From Xanthobacteraceae bacterium (GTDB taxonomy: Bacteria > Pseudomonadota > Alphaproteobacteria > Rhizobiales > Xanthobacteraceae): DNA of 5,655 nucleotides. Below the pieces are notes generated by a model that searched no databases, was not told the DNA's origin, and saw only the letters and a program-made list of their open reading frames with translations. Within the stretch, counting starts at the first letter, position 1. Every line of letters starts with the position of its first letter. Shown one piece after another: positions 1 to 5,576 of this stretch. The stretch is taken from NCBI GenBank assembly GCA_030039655.1, contig JASHVC010000481.1, forward strand, positions 1 to 5,655. The letters are read 5' to 3'. Both the position numbers and the translations under genes were made by a program.

Positions 1-161
1 GCAAGCGACGACCCGATCGCGCGCAAGGGTCACTCCTACCCGAGTAAGGCTCGTGCAAAAACAATTGGAACGGCAGAACTACAAAAGGCTGCACCTTTCT
101 CATAGTGCGCGCAATAGGCATACTCGCCTTTGCTGCTCGGCAATAATTGGGGGATGTTCGG

Positions 162-182
162 GGCTGACAGAGTGCGTCAGCC
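162..182 (-). terminator. hairpin after the L,D-transpeptidase gene, possible terminator
   Basis: A perfect 7-bp inverted repeat (GGCTGAC / GTCAGCC) with a 7-nt loop lies 15 bp beyond the transpeptidase stop codon in the direction of transcription. No run of T follows on the minus strand, so it is not a classical intrinsic terminator. It may act as a weak terminator or as a stem protecting the mRNA 3' end. The arms and position are seen directly; the function is inferred. Confidence 0.45.
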
Positions 183-197
183 AACGCGGCGAATTGA

Positions 198-1502
198 CTA
201 GAGCTTCGTAGTCGCCGGAATCGTCGGTCCACCAAGGCCATCGCGACTATAAATGTCTTCGCGAAATTGCACGATGCCGTCGGAGGCCGACCAGGCAGTC
301 ACATAAACCCAGTGCAGCGGCACGGGCTTGGTCAGGTTCACATTGATCTGATCGCCGGATTTGATCGCCTGATCGATGTGGTCGGGCGTCCAGCCCTTGG
401 TACCGTCAAGCAGCCATTCGACCAATTCGCGCACGTTTTGCACCCGGCAGCAGCCGGACGAATCGTAGCGGAAATCTCCGCCGAACAAATTCTTCAACGG
501 TGTATCATGCATGTAGACGCCGTATTGGCTCGGAAAGTTGATGCGGATGCGTCCGAGCGAATTGGTGTCGCCGGGATCTTCGCGGAATGTGTAATGGACC
601 GCATCCTCCGAGTACCAGTTGATTTGGGCCGGCTCTACTTCCTTGTGCTTGGGATCGTAGATGCGGATGTGGTTCTGCGTCAGATAGTCGGGCTTATCCT
701 GCATCAGCGGAATGAGGTCCTTGCGGATAATCGACACCGGCACGGTCCAGAACGGATTGAAGTTGACCTGCACGATCTTGCTGTTGATGTCAGGCGACGG
801 CCGATCGGGCTTGCCCACCACCGCGGTATGGCGCTGCACGGCGACATCGTTCTCGATTGCTTCAACGCGCGCCGCCGGAATGTTGACCACCACGTAGCGC
901 GGACCGAGATTGGTGCTCAGCGTCTTCAAGCGGCCTATGTTGACCTTGAGCTGGTCGCGCCGCGTCGTCGCCGACACGTTCATTGCTGCCAAGGTGGTCG
1001 CACGCACCATGCCGTCGCTGGTCAGGCCGTGACGCGCCTGAAACCGCCGCACTGCCGCCTCGACATAAGAGTCGTAGATGTCGTTGCCGACCGCGCTCGG
1101 ATCGAGGTCGCCGGACACCGACAGCCGGGAACGCAGATCCACCACGCCGGGGTCGCGCATGCCGAGGCGCAATTCGCCCACGCGCGGAACCTGCGGCCAC
1201 CCGCCACGCGCCACGATGGCATCGTAGGTCTGGATGGCTTGCTGGGTGATCTCCGCGGTCTGCGGCGACAGCGTCGGCGCTGTCGCTCTGGGCATATGGA
1301 TCGTGCGCGAGGCTTGATCGAAAGACTGCCCGAACTCGCCGCGTTCCCCGTCGTGCATAAGCGCGTCGAGCGACGTATCATCGACGGCCCGCGCCCGCCC
1401 CGCCGCCACCCCCGCGGCTGCGAGCGTCCCAGCGCCGGCCAGGCCCCGCAAAAAGCGGCGCCGCCCGGGGCTCACGCCTCGCCTTTCATCAACTTCACTC
1501 AT
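198..1502 (-). CDS. Tat-exported L,D-transpeptidase (YcbB-like, YkuD catalytic domain)
   Basis: A 434-residue periplasmic enzyme expected to make 3-3 (meso-DAP to meso-DAP) cross-links in peptidoglycan or to attach ligands to it. Residues 14-20 read RRRFLRG, a twin-arginine motif, followed by an Ala/Gly-rich hydrophobic stretch and a likely cleavage after ARA (about 39). A peptidoglycan-binding-1-like domain covers about 115-175, with VRRFQARHGL at 151-160. The YkuD catalytic domain covers about 200-395: YMHDTP at 330-335 (His332) and SSGCCRVQN at 348-356, with Cys351 the expected nucleophile. The usual SHGC signature has Ser in place of His here. Length fits YcbB-like proteins of rhizobia. 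The frame is open to an upstream ATG at 1667, but that extension lacks export character and covers a good -10 box, so the ATG at 1502 is preferred. The GTG at 1475 is a real alternative: AAAGG lies 6 nt before it and the Tat motif would still be intact. A related regulator gene, ldtR, lies 0.9 kb away. Confidence 0.9.
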   Translation of the reverse strand: MSEVDERRGVSPGRRRFLRGLAGAGTLAAAGVAAGRARAVDDTSLDALMHDGERGEFGQSFDQASRTIHMPRATAPTLSPQTAEITQQAIQTYDAIVARGGWPQVPRVGELRLGMRDPGVVDLRSRLSVSGDLDPSAVGNDIYDSYVEAAVRRFQARHGLTSDGMVRATTLAAMNVSATTRRDQLKVNIGRLKTLSTNLGPRYVVVNIPAARVEAIENDVAVQRHTAVVGKPDRPSPDINSKIVQVNFNPFWTVPVSIIRKDLIPLMQDKPDYLTQNHIRIYDPKHKEVEPAQINWYSEDAVHYTFREDPGDTNSLGRIRINFPSQYGVYMHDTPLKNLFGGDFRYDSSGCCRVQNVRELVEWLLDGTKGWTPDHIDQAIKSGDQINVNLTKPVPLHWVYVTAWSASDGIVQFREDIYSRDGLGGPTIPATTKL

Positions 1503-1564
1503 GGAGCGAATCCGCTGAATCTGGCTGCCACGACTGATGGTCCGTCCGATCCCGCCCCCAACAA

Positions 1565-1592
1565 ATATTAGCACGGCAGGACGCGCGACCAA
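1565..1592 (-). promoter_or_regulatory. candidate promoter of the L,D-transpeptidase gene
   Basis: On the minus strand TTGGTC (1592-1587) and TAATAT (1570-1565) are 16 bp apart. The -10 is close to consensus; the -35 keeps TTG only. Transcription would start near 1558, giving a 5' leader of about 55 nt to the ATG at 1502. This argues against the longer reading frame starting at 1667. Just upstream of the -35, GGCGC-AA-GCGCC (1600-1611) is a short palindrome that could be an operator. The site was assigned by eye only. Confidence 0.45.
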
Positions 1593-1652
1593 AGGGCACG
1601 GCGCAAGCGCCTTCCTCTGTGCACAATCCCAGCGCCGCTTGGTCCGGGCGGT

Positions 1653-1680
1653 TTTGTGGCTGCGCAAGGCGACGTATAGT
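1653..1680 (+). promoter_or_regulatory. weak candidate promoter of the 202-residue membrane protein gene
   Basis: TATAGT (1675-1680) is preceded by a poor T-rich -35 (TTTGTG, 1653-1658, spacer 16). Transcription would begin near 1687, about 50 nt before the ATG at 1738. The divergent transpeptidase promoter is about 85 bp away, so one regulator bound between them could affect both genes. The -35 match is poor, so the call is tentative. Confidence 0.3.
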
Positions 1681-1727
1681 TATGCAATTCCTGCGCGGAA
1701 GGTGCGTAAGCGGACGAAACTAGTTGT

Positions 1728-1732
1728 AGGAG
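1728..1732 (+). promoter_or_regulatory. ribosome binding site that fixes the start at 1738
   Basis: AGGAG sits 5 nt before the ATG at 1738. The same frame is open back to 1537, but the upstream 67 codons have no comparable Shine-Dalgarno sequence and cover both candidate divergent promoters. The internal ATG is therefore the likely true start. Confidence 0.75.
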
Positions 1733-1737
1733 CAATC

Positions 1738-2346
1738 ATGGGCGCATTCAGGCTGCTTACGCTACCGGTCCGCCGGATCGCGAACTCCCGGCTGTTTCAG
1801 CTTGTCTTCGTGGTCGCCGTCGTTCTGTTGTTGGAGAACTTTTCCGGCAACCACGCGGTGCTTACCCGCGCGGCGGACGGCCTGGACAAACTCGTCGAAG
1901 CGACCGTGCAACTGATTTCCGATCACGTCCACAACCTGCGCACCTTGACCAAGTCGATGCTCACCGACGGCGTGATGATTGGGTACGTGTACGTTGTCTG
2001 TCTGGTGGCTTTCGCTGTGCTCCGATGGGTGCTCGGCTTGGCGCTCGACCTCGTTGGCCGGACCAACTTCCTGTGGCTCCGAAAGACGATTGCGCGGGAA
2101 CGCGGCATCGCTGCCTATCAAGCCTGGTTGCCGCTCGAGAGAATACGGCCGGCCGACTATCCGCAAGCCGTGTGGGAAGAAGAGTTCGCCTGGCCTGCGG
2201 GTGACAGGCCGCCCTATCCGCCGCTCGGGACGCGCGTGGTCCGCGGCACCGTAGTCTACGGAGCCGTTCTCGCCGGCGTAGCGGCGTTGCTCCAGTTCTT
2301 CACGCCATTTCCGGTGCTGAGTTGGCTTGAGAAACTGATCAGCTGA
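1738..2346 (+). CDS. membrane protein of unknown function, 202 residues
   Basis: I do not recognise the family. The protein starts with a short basic segment, then a hydrophobic helix at about 18-36. A soluble, mostly amphipathic stretch follows (about 37-77, with AADGLDKLVEATVQLISDHV suggesting a helix). A second membrane helix lies at about 79-105, then a charged loop with ARERGIAAYQAWLPLERIRP (119-138) and the Pro/Trp-rich part QAVWEEEFAWPAGDRPPYPP (143-162). A third hydrophobic stretch spans about 170-196. This predicts an inner-membrane protein with three spans. AGGAG before the ATG supports the start. The gene is divergent from the L,D-transpeptidase and converges on ldtR, so a role in envelope maintenance is a guess from context only. 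Codon usage (G/C-ending) matches its neighbours, so it looks native. Confidence 0.8.
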   Translation: MGAFRLLTLPVRRIANSRLFQLVFVVAVVLLLENFSGNHAVLTRAADGLDKLVEATVQLISDHVHNLRTLTKSMLTDGVMIGYVYVVCLVAFAVLRWVLGLALDLVGRTNFLWLRKTIARERGIAAYQAWLPLERIRPADYPQAVWEEEFAWPAGDRPPYPPLGTRVVRGTVVYGAVLAGVAALLQFFTPFPVLSWLEKLIS

Positions 2347-2363
2347 TCACAGAAGCAAAAGAA

Positions 2364-2383
2364 CCCCGGCATTGCCGCCGGGG
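2364..2383 (-). terminator. intrinsic terminator of ldtR
   Basis: A 7-bp GC stem (CCCCGGC / GCCGGGG) with a 6-nt loop is followed on the minus strand by TTCTTTTGCTT, a good U-rich tail. It lies about 50 bp past the ldtR stop codon. Read rightward it is 17 bp past the stop of the membrane protein gene. It lacks a T run on that strand, so it may serve that transcript only weakly. Confidence 0.75.
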
Positions 2384-2391
2384 CCAAGGCA

Positions 2392-2415
2392 CGCCAGTAC
2401 CACAGAAAACTGGCG
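2392..2415. terminator. second hairpin between the convergent genes
   Basis: CGCCAGT / ACTGGCG form a perfect 7-bp stem with a 10-nt loop, between the ldtR stop and the main terminator. There is no T run on either side. It may add to transcription termination for the rightward membrane protein gene or stabilise a 3' end. The structure is visible; the role is inferred. Confidence 0.35.
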
Positions 2416-2430
2416 AAACGATCCAGCTCT

Positions 2431-2943
2431 TTAGAGCCGGTAGAGAATCTGATCGGTCCAGAAGCGCTCGAGCCGGTGCAGCGCCTTGTTGAGTACGCCG
2501 AACTCTTCGGCGCTGATGCCACCGACTTGTTCCACGGTCCGCACATGCTTGTGGTAGAGCGTGTCGACGATGTCGCGCACTTCGCGGCCCTTTTCGGTGA
2601 GCTTGATGCGCACCGAACGGCGATCCACCCGCGAGCGCTGGTGATCGAGGAAGCCCATCTCCACAAGTTTCTTCAGATTGTAGGAGACATTGGAGCCGAG
2701 GTAGTAGCCGCGCGTCCGCAACTCGCCCGCGGTCAGCTCCTTGTCGCCGATATTGTACAGCAACAGTGCTTGAACCGAATTGATATCGGCGCGCCCGCGA
2801 CGGTCAAACTCGTCCTTGATGACATCGAGCAAACGGCGATGCAGGCGCTCGACCAGGGTCAACGCCTCCAGATAATGCGGCCGGATGTGGTCGAAGCGCG
2901 CCTCACGGTCTGCGGACTCGACCGTCTTGACGACAGCTTTCAT
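2431..2943 (-). CDS. ldtR: MarR-family transcriptional regulator LdtR
   Basis: A 170-residue winged-helix regulator, somewhat longer than the typical MarR protein (about 140-150). Helices at about 20-50 and 120-168 would form the dimer interface. The winged helix spans about 55-118: recognition helix near LGSNVSYNLKKLVEMG (82-97), wing with RSRVDRRSVRIKLTEKG (103-119) including the MarR-type D-x-R-S motif (107-110). The overall sequence resembles LdtR of Liberibacter and rhizobia, a regulator of L,D-transpeptidase genes and osmotic-stress tolerance that responds to small aromatic ligands. An L,D-transpeptidase gene 0.9 kb away fits this identity. The ATG at 2943 has AAAGAGG 7 nt upstream. It is monocistronic, with a terminator downstream and an AT-rich possible control region upstream. 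The family is certain; the LdtR assignment rests on remembered similarity plus context. Confidence 0.85.
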   Translation of the reverse strand: MKAVVKTVESADREARFDHIRPHYLEALTLVERLHRRLLDVIKDEFDRRGRADINSVQALLLYNIGDKELTAGELRTRGYYLGSNVSYNLKKLVEMGFLDHQRSRVDRRSVRIKLTEKGREVRDIVDTLYHKHVRTVEQVGGISAEEFGVLNKALHRLERFWTDQILYRL

Positions 2944-3039
2944 TGTGACGCCTCTTTCTAGCCAATTTTGTTATCGAAGACGGGCCCTGTTTTCCCGCCT
3001 ATCCGCGCGACACTATCCCGCTTGCTCTAAGATCAGTTT

Positions 3040-3067
3040 AAATAACAGGCTAAAAATAATGTTTATT
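3040..3067. promoter_or_regulatory. AT-rich imperfect inverted repeat upstream of ldtR, possible operator
   Basis: AAATAACA (3040-3047) and TGTTTATT (3060-3067) are inverted copies matching at 6 of 8 positions, with centres 20 bp apart, about two helical turns. They lie in a distinctly AT-rich patch in an otherwise GC-rich sequence, about 100-125 bp upstream of the ldtR start codon. Such a site could bind a dimeric regulator, including LdtR itself. I could not assign a convincing -35/-10 pair for ldtR here. AT-rich repeats of this quality can occur by chance. Confidence 0.3.
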
Positions 3068-3146
3068 CGCCTTTGTGCAGGCTCGATTGCGCCTCAATTT
3101 ACAGGGGTTTCCTTGAAAGATTATTCACCGCGTCGGCCTCGGCCAG

Positions 3147-4118
3147 TTATTCAAACTTGATGTTCGCGTCGCGAATGATACGGCCGTAATCGTCGTAGTC
3201 CTTGTGCAGAACGGCCGCAAAAGCTGCGCCGCAGCGTCCCCCGGGAAAGAAGCCGAGCGTCGCGAAACGCTCCTTGACCTTGGGATCGGCAATTGCGGTT
3301 TTGAACCAGCCGATCAGCTGCTCCATTGTTTGTTTTGGCGTCTTCGCCGGCGCGGTCACCGCACCGAAAAATTCCGCCTCAACACTTTTGTAACCTAACT
3401 CGATCGCCGTCGGCACATCCGGCAACGTGGCAACACGCGCCCGCGCCGTCGTGGCGAGAGCGCGCAGCTTGCCGGTCTGCAGCTGTCCTTGCAGGCTCGA
3501 AAGATCGGCCAGCGCCGCCGTGACTTGCTTGCCCAGGAGTGCCTGGATCGCCAGCGTGTAGCCGGAAAATGGGATGAACGTCATATCCACTTTGGCTTCG
3601 CGCTTAAGCATCTCGAAAGCCATTTGAGAGGCTGTCGCCGGCCCAAGGCTCGCCAGCGTCAGGGCGCCAGGTTTCGCACGCGCCGCGTCGATGAGATCCG
3701 CAAGCGTACGATAGGGCGCTTCACTCCCCACCACGATCAGTGGCGGAAAGCTCGCGACTTCGCAAACCGGCTCGAAGTCGGTCAACGGATCGTAGTTGAG
3801 CTTGCGCAGATGCGGGAGCACGACGAACGAATTGGAAATGATCGCGAGCGTGTTGCCGTCGGGCGCGGCGCGGGACACCAGTTCCGTTCCGATCTCCGTG
3901 CCGGCGCCAGGATGGCTCTCGACCACCATGGTCGGACCGCCTGCAGCGCCGATTTGCTCGGCCACGATACGGATCATGGAATCGGCCGGGCCGCCGGGAG
4001 GGAACGGTAGGATCAGCCTGATTTTTGCGCCGGTCTGCGACCAGGCGACGACGCTCAGAGCAAACAACATCGCGGCGGCCAGCGCCACGGCCCCATGACC
4101 TCGCCTAAGCCATTGCAT
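3147..4118 (-). CDS. Bug-family (TctC-like) periplasmic solute-binding protein
   Basis: A 323-residue exported binding protein of the tripartite tricarboxylate transporter family. It is expected to capture a carboxylate or related small molecule in the periplasm. The N-terminus is a Sec-type signal peptide: basic MQWLRRGHG, then a hydrophobic core to about residue 26, with cleavage around 27-30. Family motifs are PFPPGGPADSMIR (38-50), ESHPGAGTEIG (67-77) with APDGNTL (85-91), LPDVPTAIELGY (232-243) and FGAVTAPAKTP (251-261). Length matches the family (about 300-330). The frame extends to a TTG at 4133, but GGGGAG 7 nt before the ATG at 4118 decides the start. No tctA/tctB-like membrane genes are visible on either side, which is common for the many orphan Bug proteins. 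The substrate cannot be told from the sequence. The 3' side holds no convincing terminator. Confidence 0.92.
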   Translation of the reverse strand: MQWLRRGHGAVALAAAMLFALSVVAWSQTGAKIRLILPFPPGGPADSMIRIVAEQIGAAGGPTMVVESHPGAGTEIGTELVSRAAPDGNTLAIISNSFVVLPHLRKLNYDPLTDFEPVCEVASFPPLIVVGSEAPYRTLADLIDAARAKPGALTLASLGPATASQMAFEMLKREAKVDMTFIPFSGYTLAIQALLGKQVTAALADLSSLQGQLQTGKLRALATTARARVATLPDVPTAIELGYKSVEAEFFGAVTAPAKTPKQTMEQLIGWFKTAIADPKVKERFATLGFFPGGRCGAAFAAVLHKDYDDYGRIIRDANIKFE

Positions 4119-4125
4119 GCGGACG

Positions 4126-4131
4126 CTCCCC
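4126..4131 (-). promoter_or_regulatory. ribosome binding site that fixes the binding-protein start at 4118
   Basis: GGGGAG on the minus strand lies 7 nt before the ATG at 4118. The alternative TTG start at 4133 has GGAG only 2 nt upstream, too close to work well, and the extra five residues would only lengthen the signal-peptide n-region. Confidence 0.75.
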
Positions 4132-4194
4132 AAAGCTCCGATGCAGACAACGCCGCCACCTTACACCGTCCGACGGCGACCGGAAATGGCTCAG

Positions 4195-4220
4195 CCGCGA
4201 CGCGCAACAGCGAGTCGCGG
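4195..4220. repeat. perfect 7-12-7 inverted repeat upstream of the binding-protein gene
   Basis: CCGCGAC (4195-4201) and GTCGCGG (4214-4220) are exact inverted copies separated by 12 nt. They lie about 77-102 bp upstream of the ATG of the solute-binding protein gene, where an operator could be expected. Centre-to-centre distance is 19 bp. A short CCGTC-C-GACGG palindrome (4166-4176) lies between it and the gene. In GC-rich DNA such repeats can be chance, so the regulatory reading is tentative. Confidence 0.3.
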
Positions 4221-4280
4221 GAGTTCGGGTCAAATCGCAGCGTGCGAAGGCATCGCCTTGGCAACGCCGCCCATTTTCGA

Positions 4281-4310
4281 TTGACTCGGTCTGGCGGCCC
4301 AACCATATAG
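4281..4310 (+). promoter_or_regulatory. candidate promoter of tRNA-Tyr and rlmB
   Basis: TTGACT (4281-4286) is a near-consensus -35, followed after 17-18 bp by CATATAG (4304-4310) as the -10 region. Directly downstream comes a G/C-only stretch (CGCCGCGGGCCGGG), the kind of GC-rich discriminator seen at stable-RNA promoters under stringent control. Transcription would start near 4317, giving a leader of about 38 nt before the mature tRNA 5' end. The position fits the tRNA well; the control by ppGpp is inferred from the discriminator only. Confidence 0.6.
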
Positions 4311-4354
4311 CGCCGCGGGCCGGGCTGCCGGCTATTGCGCCCGCAATTCGGTGC

Positions 4355-4440
4355 GGGGGAGTGTCCCGAGCGGCAAAGGGGGCGGACTGTAAATCCGCTG
4401 GCTTACGCCTTCGTAGGTTCGAGTCCTACCTCCCCCACCA
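4355..4440 (+). tRNA. tRNA-Tyr (anticodon GTA)
   Basis: A complete class II tRNA of 86 nt including an encoded CCA end (4438-4440). The acceptor stem pairs GGGGGAG (4355-4361) with CTCCCCC (4430-4436), with discriminator A4437. The D stem pairs CCC (4365-4367) with GGG (4378-4380). The anticodon stem pairs GCGGA (4382-4386) with TCCGC (4394-4398) around the loop CTGTAAA, anticodon GTA at 4389-4391. The long variable arm (4399-4412, GGC/GCC stem) is typical of bacterial tRNA-Tyr. The T arm GTAGG-TTCGAGT-CCTAC is at 4413-4429. rlmB starts 23 bp downstream with no terminator between, so the tRNA is probably cut from a joint transcript. Confidence 0.97.
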
Positions 4441-4463
4441 GCCCCAACTTGATAGAACCGGGT

Positions 4464-5279
4464 ATGCGCGAACGCGAATGGCGATCGAAACCTCGCCCGC
4501 AACGCCGGCCCGGTGATTATCGCCAGCCGCGCCGAGACAGGCGGAACGCACGAAACGACGAGTCCGGCGATGCCGTCATCCTTTATGGCTGGCACACGGT
4601 CACAGCCGCTCTTACCAATCCCGCACGCCGTATCCACCGGCTGCTCGTAACCGAGAACGCGCTGCGCCGGCTGCAAGAGGAAGGCATCGCGCTACCGATG
4701 GCTTCCGAAGTCGTGCGCCCCGATGCAATTGCGGCGCGGCTCACGCCTGACGCCGTGCACCAGGGCCTGCTGGCCGAAGCCGATCCGCTCGTCTCACCGG
4801 ACATCGAGGTTTTGGCCGAGTCAGGAATTGTGCTCGTGCTCGACCAGATCACCGACCCGCACAACGTGGGCGCCATCCTGCGCACCGCCGCGGCGCTTGC
4901 GGTCGCCGCCATTGTCACTACCGCGCGGCATAGTCCGGAGGCGACCGGCGTGTTGGCGAAATCCGCATCAGGCGCGCTTGAAGCCGTGCCGATCGTGACC
5001 GTGCAGAATCTTGCGCGCGCTCTCGCTGAACTCAAGGAGCGCGGCTTTCTGGTGATTGGGCTCGACAGCGCCGGGCCGGACGATCTGGCCGCGGTGCAAA
5101 TGCGAGCGCCACTCGCGCTGGTGCTCGGCGCCGAAGGCAAGGGATTGCGGCAAGGAACGCGCGCGGCTTGCGATCAGTTGGCGCGGCTCGATCTGCCCGG
5201 CGCGATCAAGAGCCTCAACGTGTCGAACGCAGCGGCGCTCGCACTTTATATCGCCAGCCGCGCTATCGAGCAGGTTTGA
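4464..5279 (+). CDS. rlmB: 23S rRNA (guanosine-2251-2'-O)-methyltransferase RlmB (SpoU/TrmH family)
   Basis: A 271-residue cytoplasmic SPOUT methyltransferase that uses S-adenosylmethionine to 2'-O-methylate G2251 in the peptidyl-transferase P loop of 23S rRNA. Residues 1-36 are a disordered, Arg-rich tail likely to bind RNA. An L30e-like substrate-binding domain follows (about 37-105), with YGWHTVTAAL (41-50) and VHQGLL (98-103). The trefoil-knot catalytic domain holds motif 1 DQITDPHNVGAILRTA (127-142; Asn134 and Arg140 are the conserved catalytic residues), motif 2 LVLGAEGKGLR (219-229) and motif 3 LPGAIKSLNVSNAAALALY (244-262). Length is normal. The frame is open back through the tRNA to 4335, which cannot be coding; the ATG at 4464 is the first good start after the tRNA. 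It has no clear Shine-Dalgarno sequence, and a TTG at 4449 is a possible alternative. A related TrmH-type tRNA enzyme is less likely given the N-terminal domain and the HQG motif. Confidence 0.92.
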   Translation: MREREWRSKPRPQRRPGDYRQPRRDRRNARNDESGDAVILYGWHTVTAALTNPARRIHRLLVTENALRRLQEEGIALPMASEVVRPDAIAARLTPDAVHQGLLAEADPLVSPDIEVLAESGIVLVLDQITDPHNVGAILRTAAALAVAAIVTTARHSPEATGVLAKSASGALEAVPIVTVQNLARALAELKERGFLVIGLDSAGPDDLAAVQMRAPLALVLGAEGKGLRQGTRAACDQLARLDLPGAIKSLNVSNAAALALYIASRAIEQV

Positions 5280-5283
5280 GCCG

Positions 5284-5553
5284 CTAACGTCCGTCGTGCC
5301 AGACAAACCGATGGGCCAGGAAATTACGCAAGGCGGCGGCACCCGCGCACAGCAATGCAAAGACCAGAACCGCACCGGCAATTTGCGCGGCGCCCCCGGC
5401 CAAACTCGCGGCCGCATTAGCCCCGCGCAACGGACCTAATATTTTGAACAGAGCCGCGAGCGCGCCGATAAGCGCGCCATAGCCCGCGGCGTGGACGACA
5501 TTCCACGCCGCCGCGGATCCTTCGCTCGACTGAAAAAGTGATGGCAGCGGCAT
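5284..5553 (-). CDS. small hypothetical membrane protein, 89 residues
   Basis: I do not recognise the family. The protein has a short polar N-terminus, an Ala/Gly-rich hydrophobic segment at about 17-40, a loop with PLRGAN (41-46), a second hydrophobic segment at about 52-77 (AVLVFALLCAGAA core), and a basic/aromatic C-terminal tail (RNFLAHRFVWHDGR). This predicts two membrane helices with a hairpin topology. AAGG lies 5 nt before the ATG at 5553. The gene ends 4 bp from the stop of the convergent rlmB. It begins 23 bp after the stop of another leftward reading frame, so it is probably the second gene of an operon whose first gene lies mostly outside the window. No function can be inferred. 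Confidence 0.65.
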   Translation of the reverse strand: MPLPSLFQSSEGSAAAWNVVHAAGYGALIGALAALFKILGPLRGANAAASLAGGAAQIAGAVLVFALLCAGAAALRNFLAHRFVWHDGR

Positions 5554-5576
5554 ATCTGCCTTATCGGTCTTATGCC

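Noticed and set aside
1..108. An open plus-strand frame from the window edge to a TAG, which could be the C-terminal end (about 34 residues) of a protein
   Set aside because: The second half loses the G/C-ending codon pattern of the other genes, the fragment shows no motif, and a second plus-strand frame is open even longer, so it cannot be told from chance.
267..1571. A 434-codon open frame on the plus strand, opposite the transpeptidase gene
   Set aside because: It mirrors the minus-strand gene, as expected in GC-rich DNA, and its product is His/Arg-rich with no recognisable domain. The minus strand carries clear family motifs.
1503..1667. N-terminal extension of the transpeptidase frame by 55 codons
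   Set aside because: It would bury the Tat signal inside the protein and overlaps a good -10 box and the divergent promoter region; the start at 1502 (or the GTG at 1475) fits better.
1537..1737. N-terminal extension of the 202-residue membrane protein
   Set aside because: It has no supporting ribosome binding site, whereas AGGAG stands 5 nt before the ATG at 1738, and it would overlap both divergent promoters.
2476..2961. A 161-codon plus-strand open frame opposite ldtR
   Set aside because: It is a shadow of the regulator gene, with no ribosome binding site or recognisable domain.
3129..3146. GGCC-rich short hairpin just after the binding-protein stop as a terminator
   Set aside because: The stem (GGCC/GGCC with a 2-nt gap) cannot form a proper loop and no T run follows.
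4355..4440. The tRNA 3' end as an integration (att) site for an island
   Set aside because: I saw no integrase gene and no direct repeat of the tRNA 3' end in the window, and the downstream gene is the housekeeping rlmB.
4335..4463. Extension of the rlmB frame upstream through the tRNA
   Set aside because: The sequence folds into a complete tRNA-Tyr with encoded CCA; translation of the same stretch is not plausible.
4332..4676. Minus-strand open frame across the tRNA and the start of rlmB
   Set aside because: It is antisense to a tRNA and a well-supported gene and reads as a shadow.
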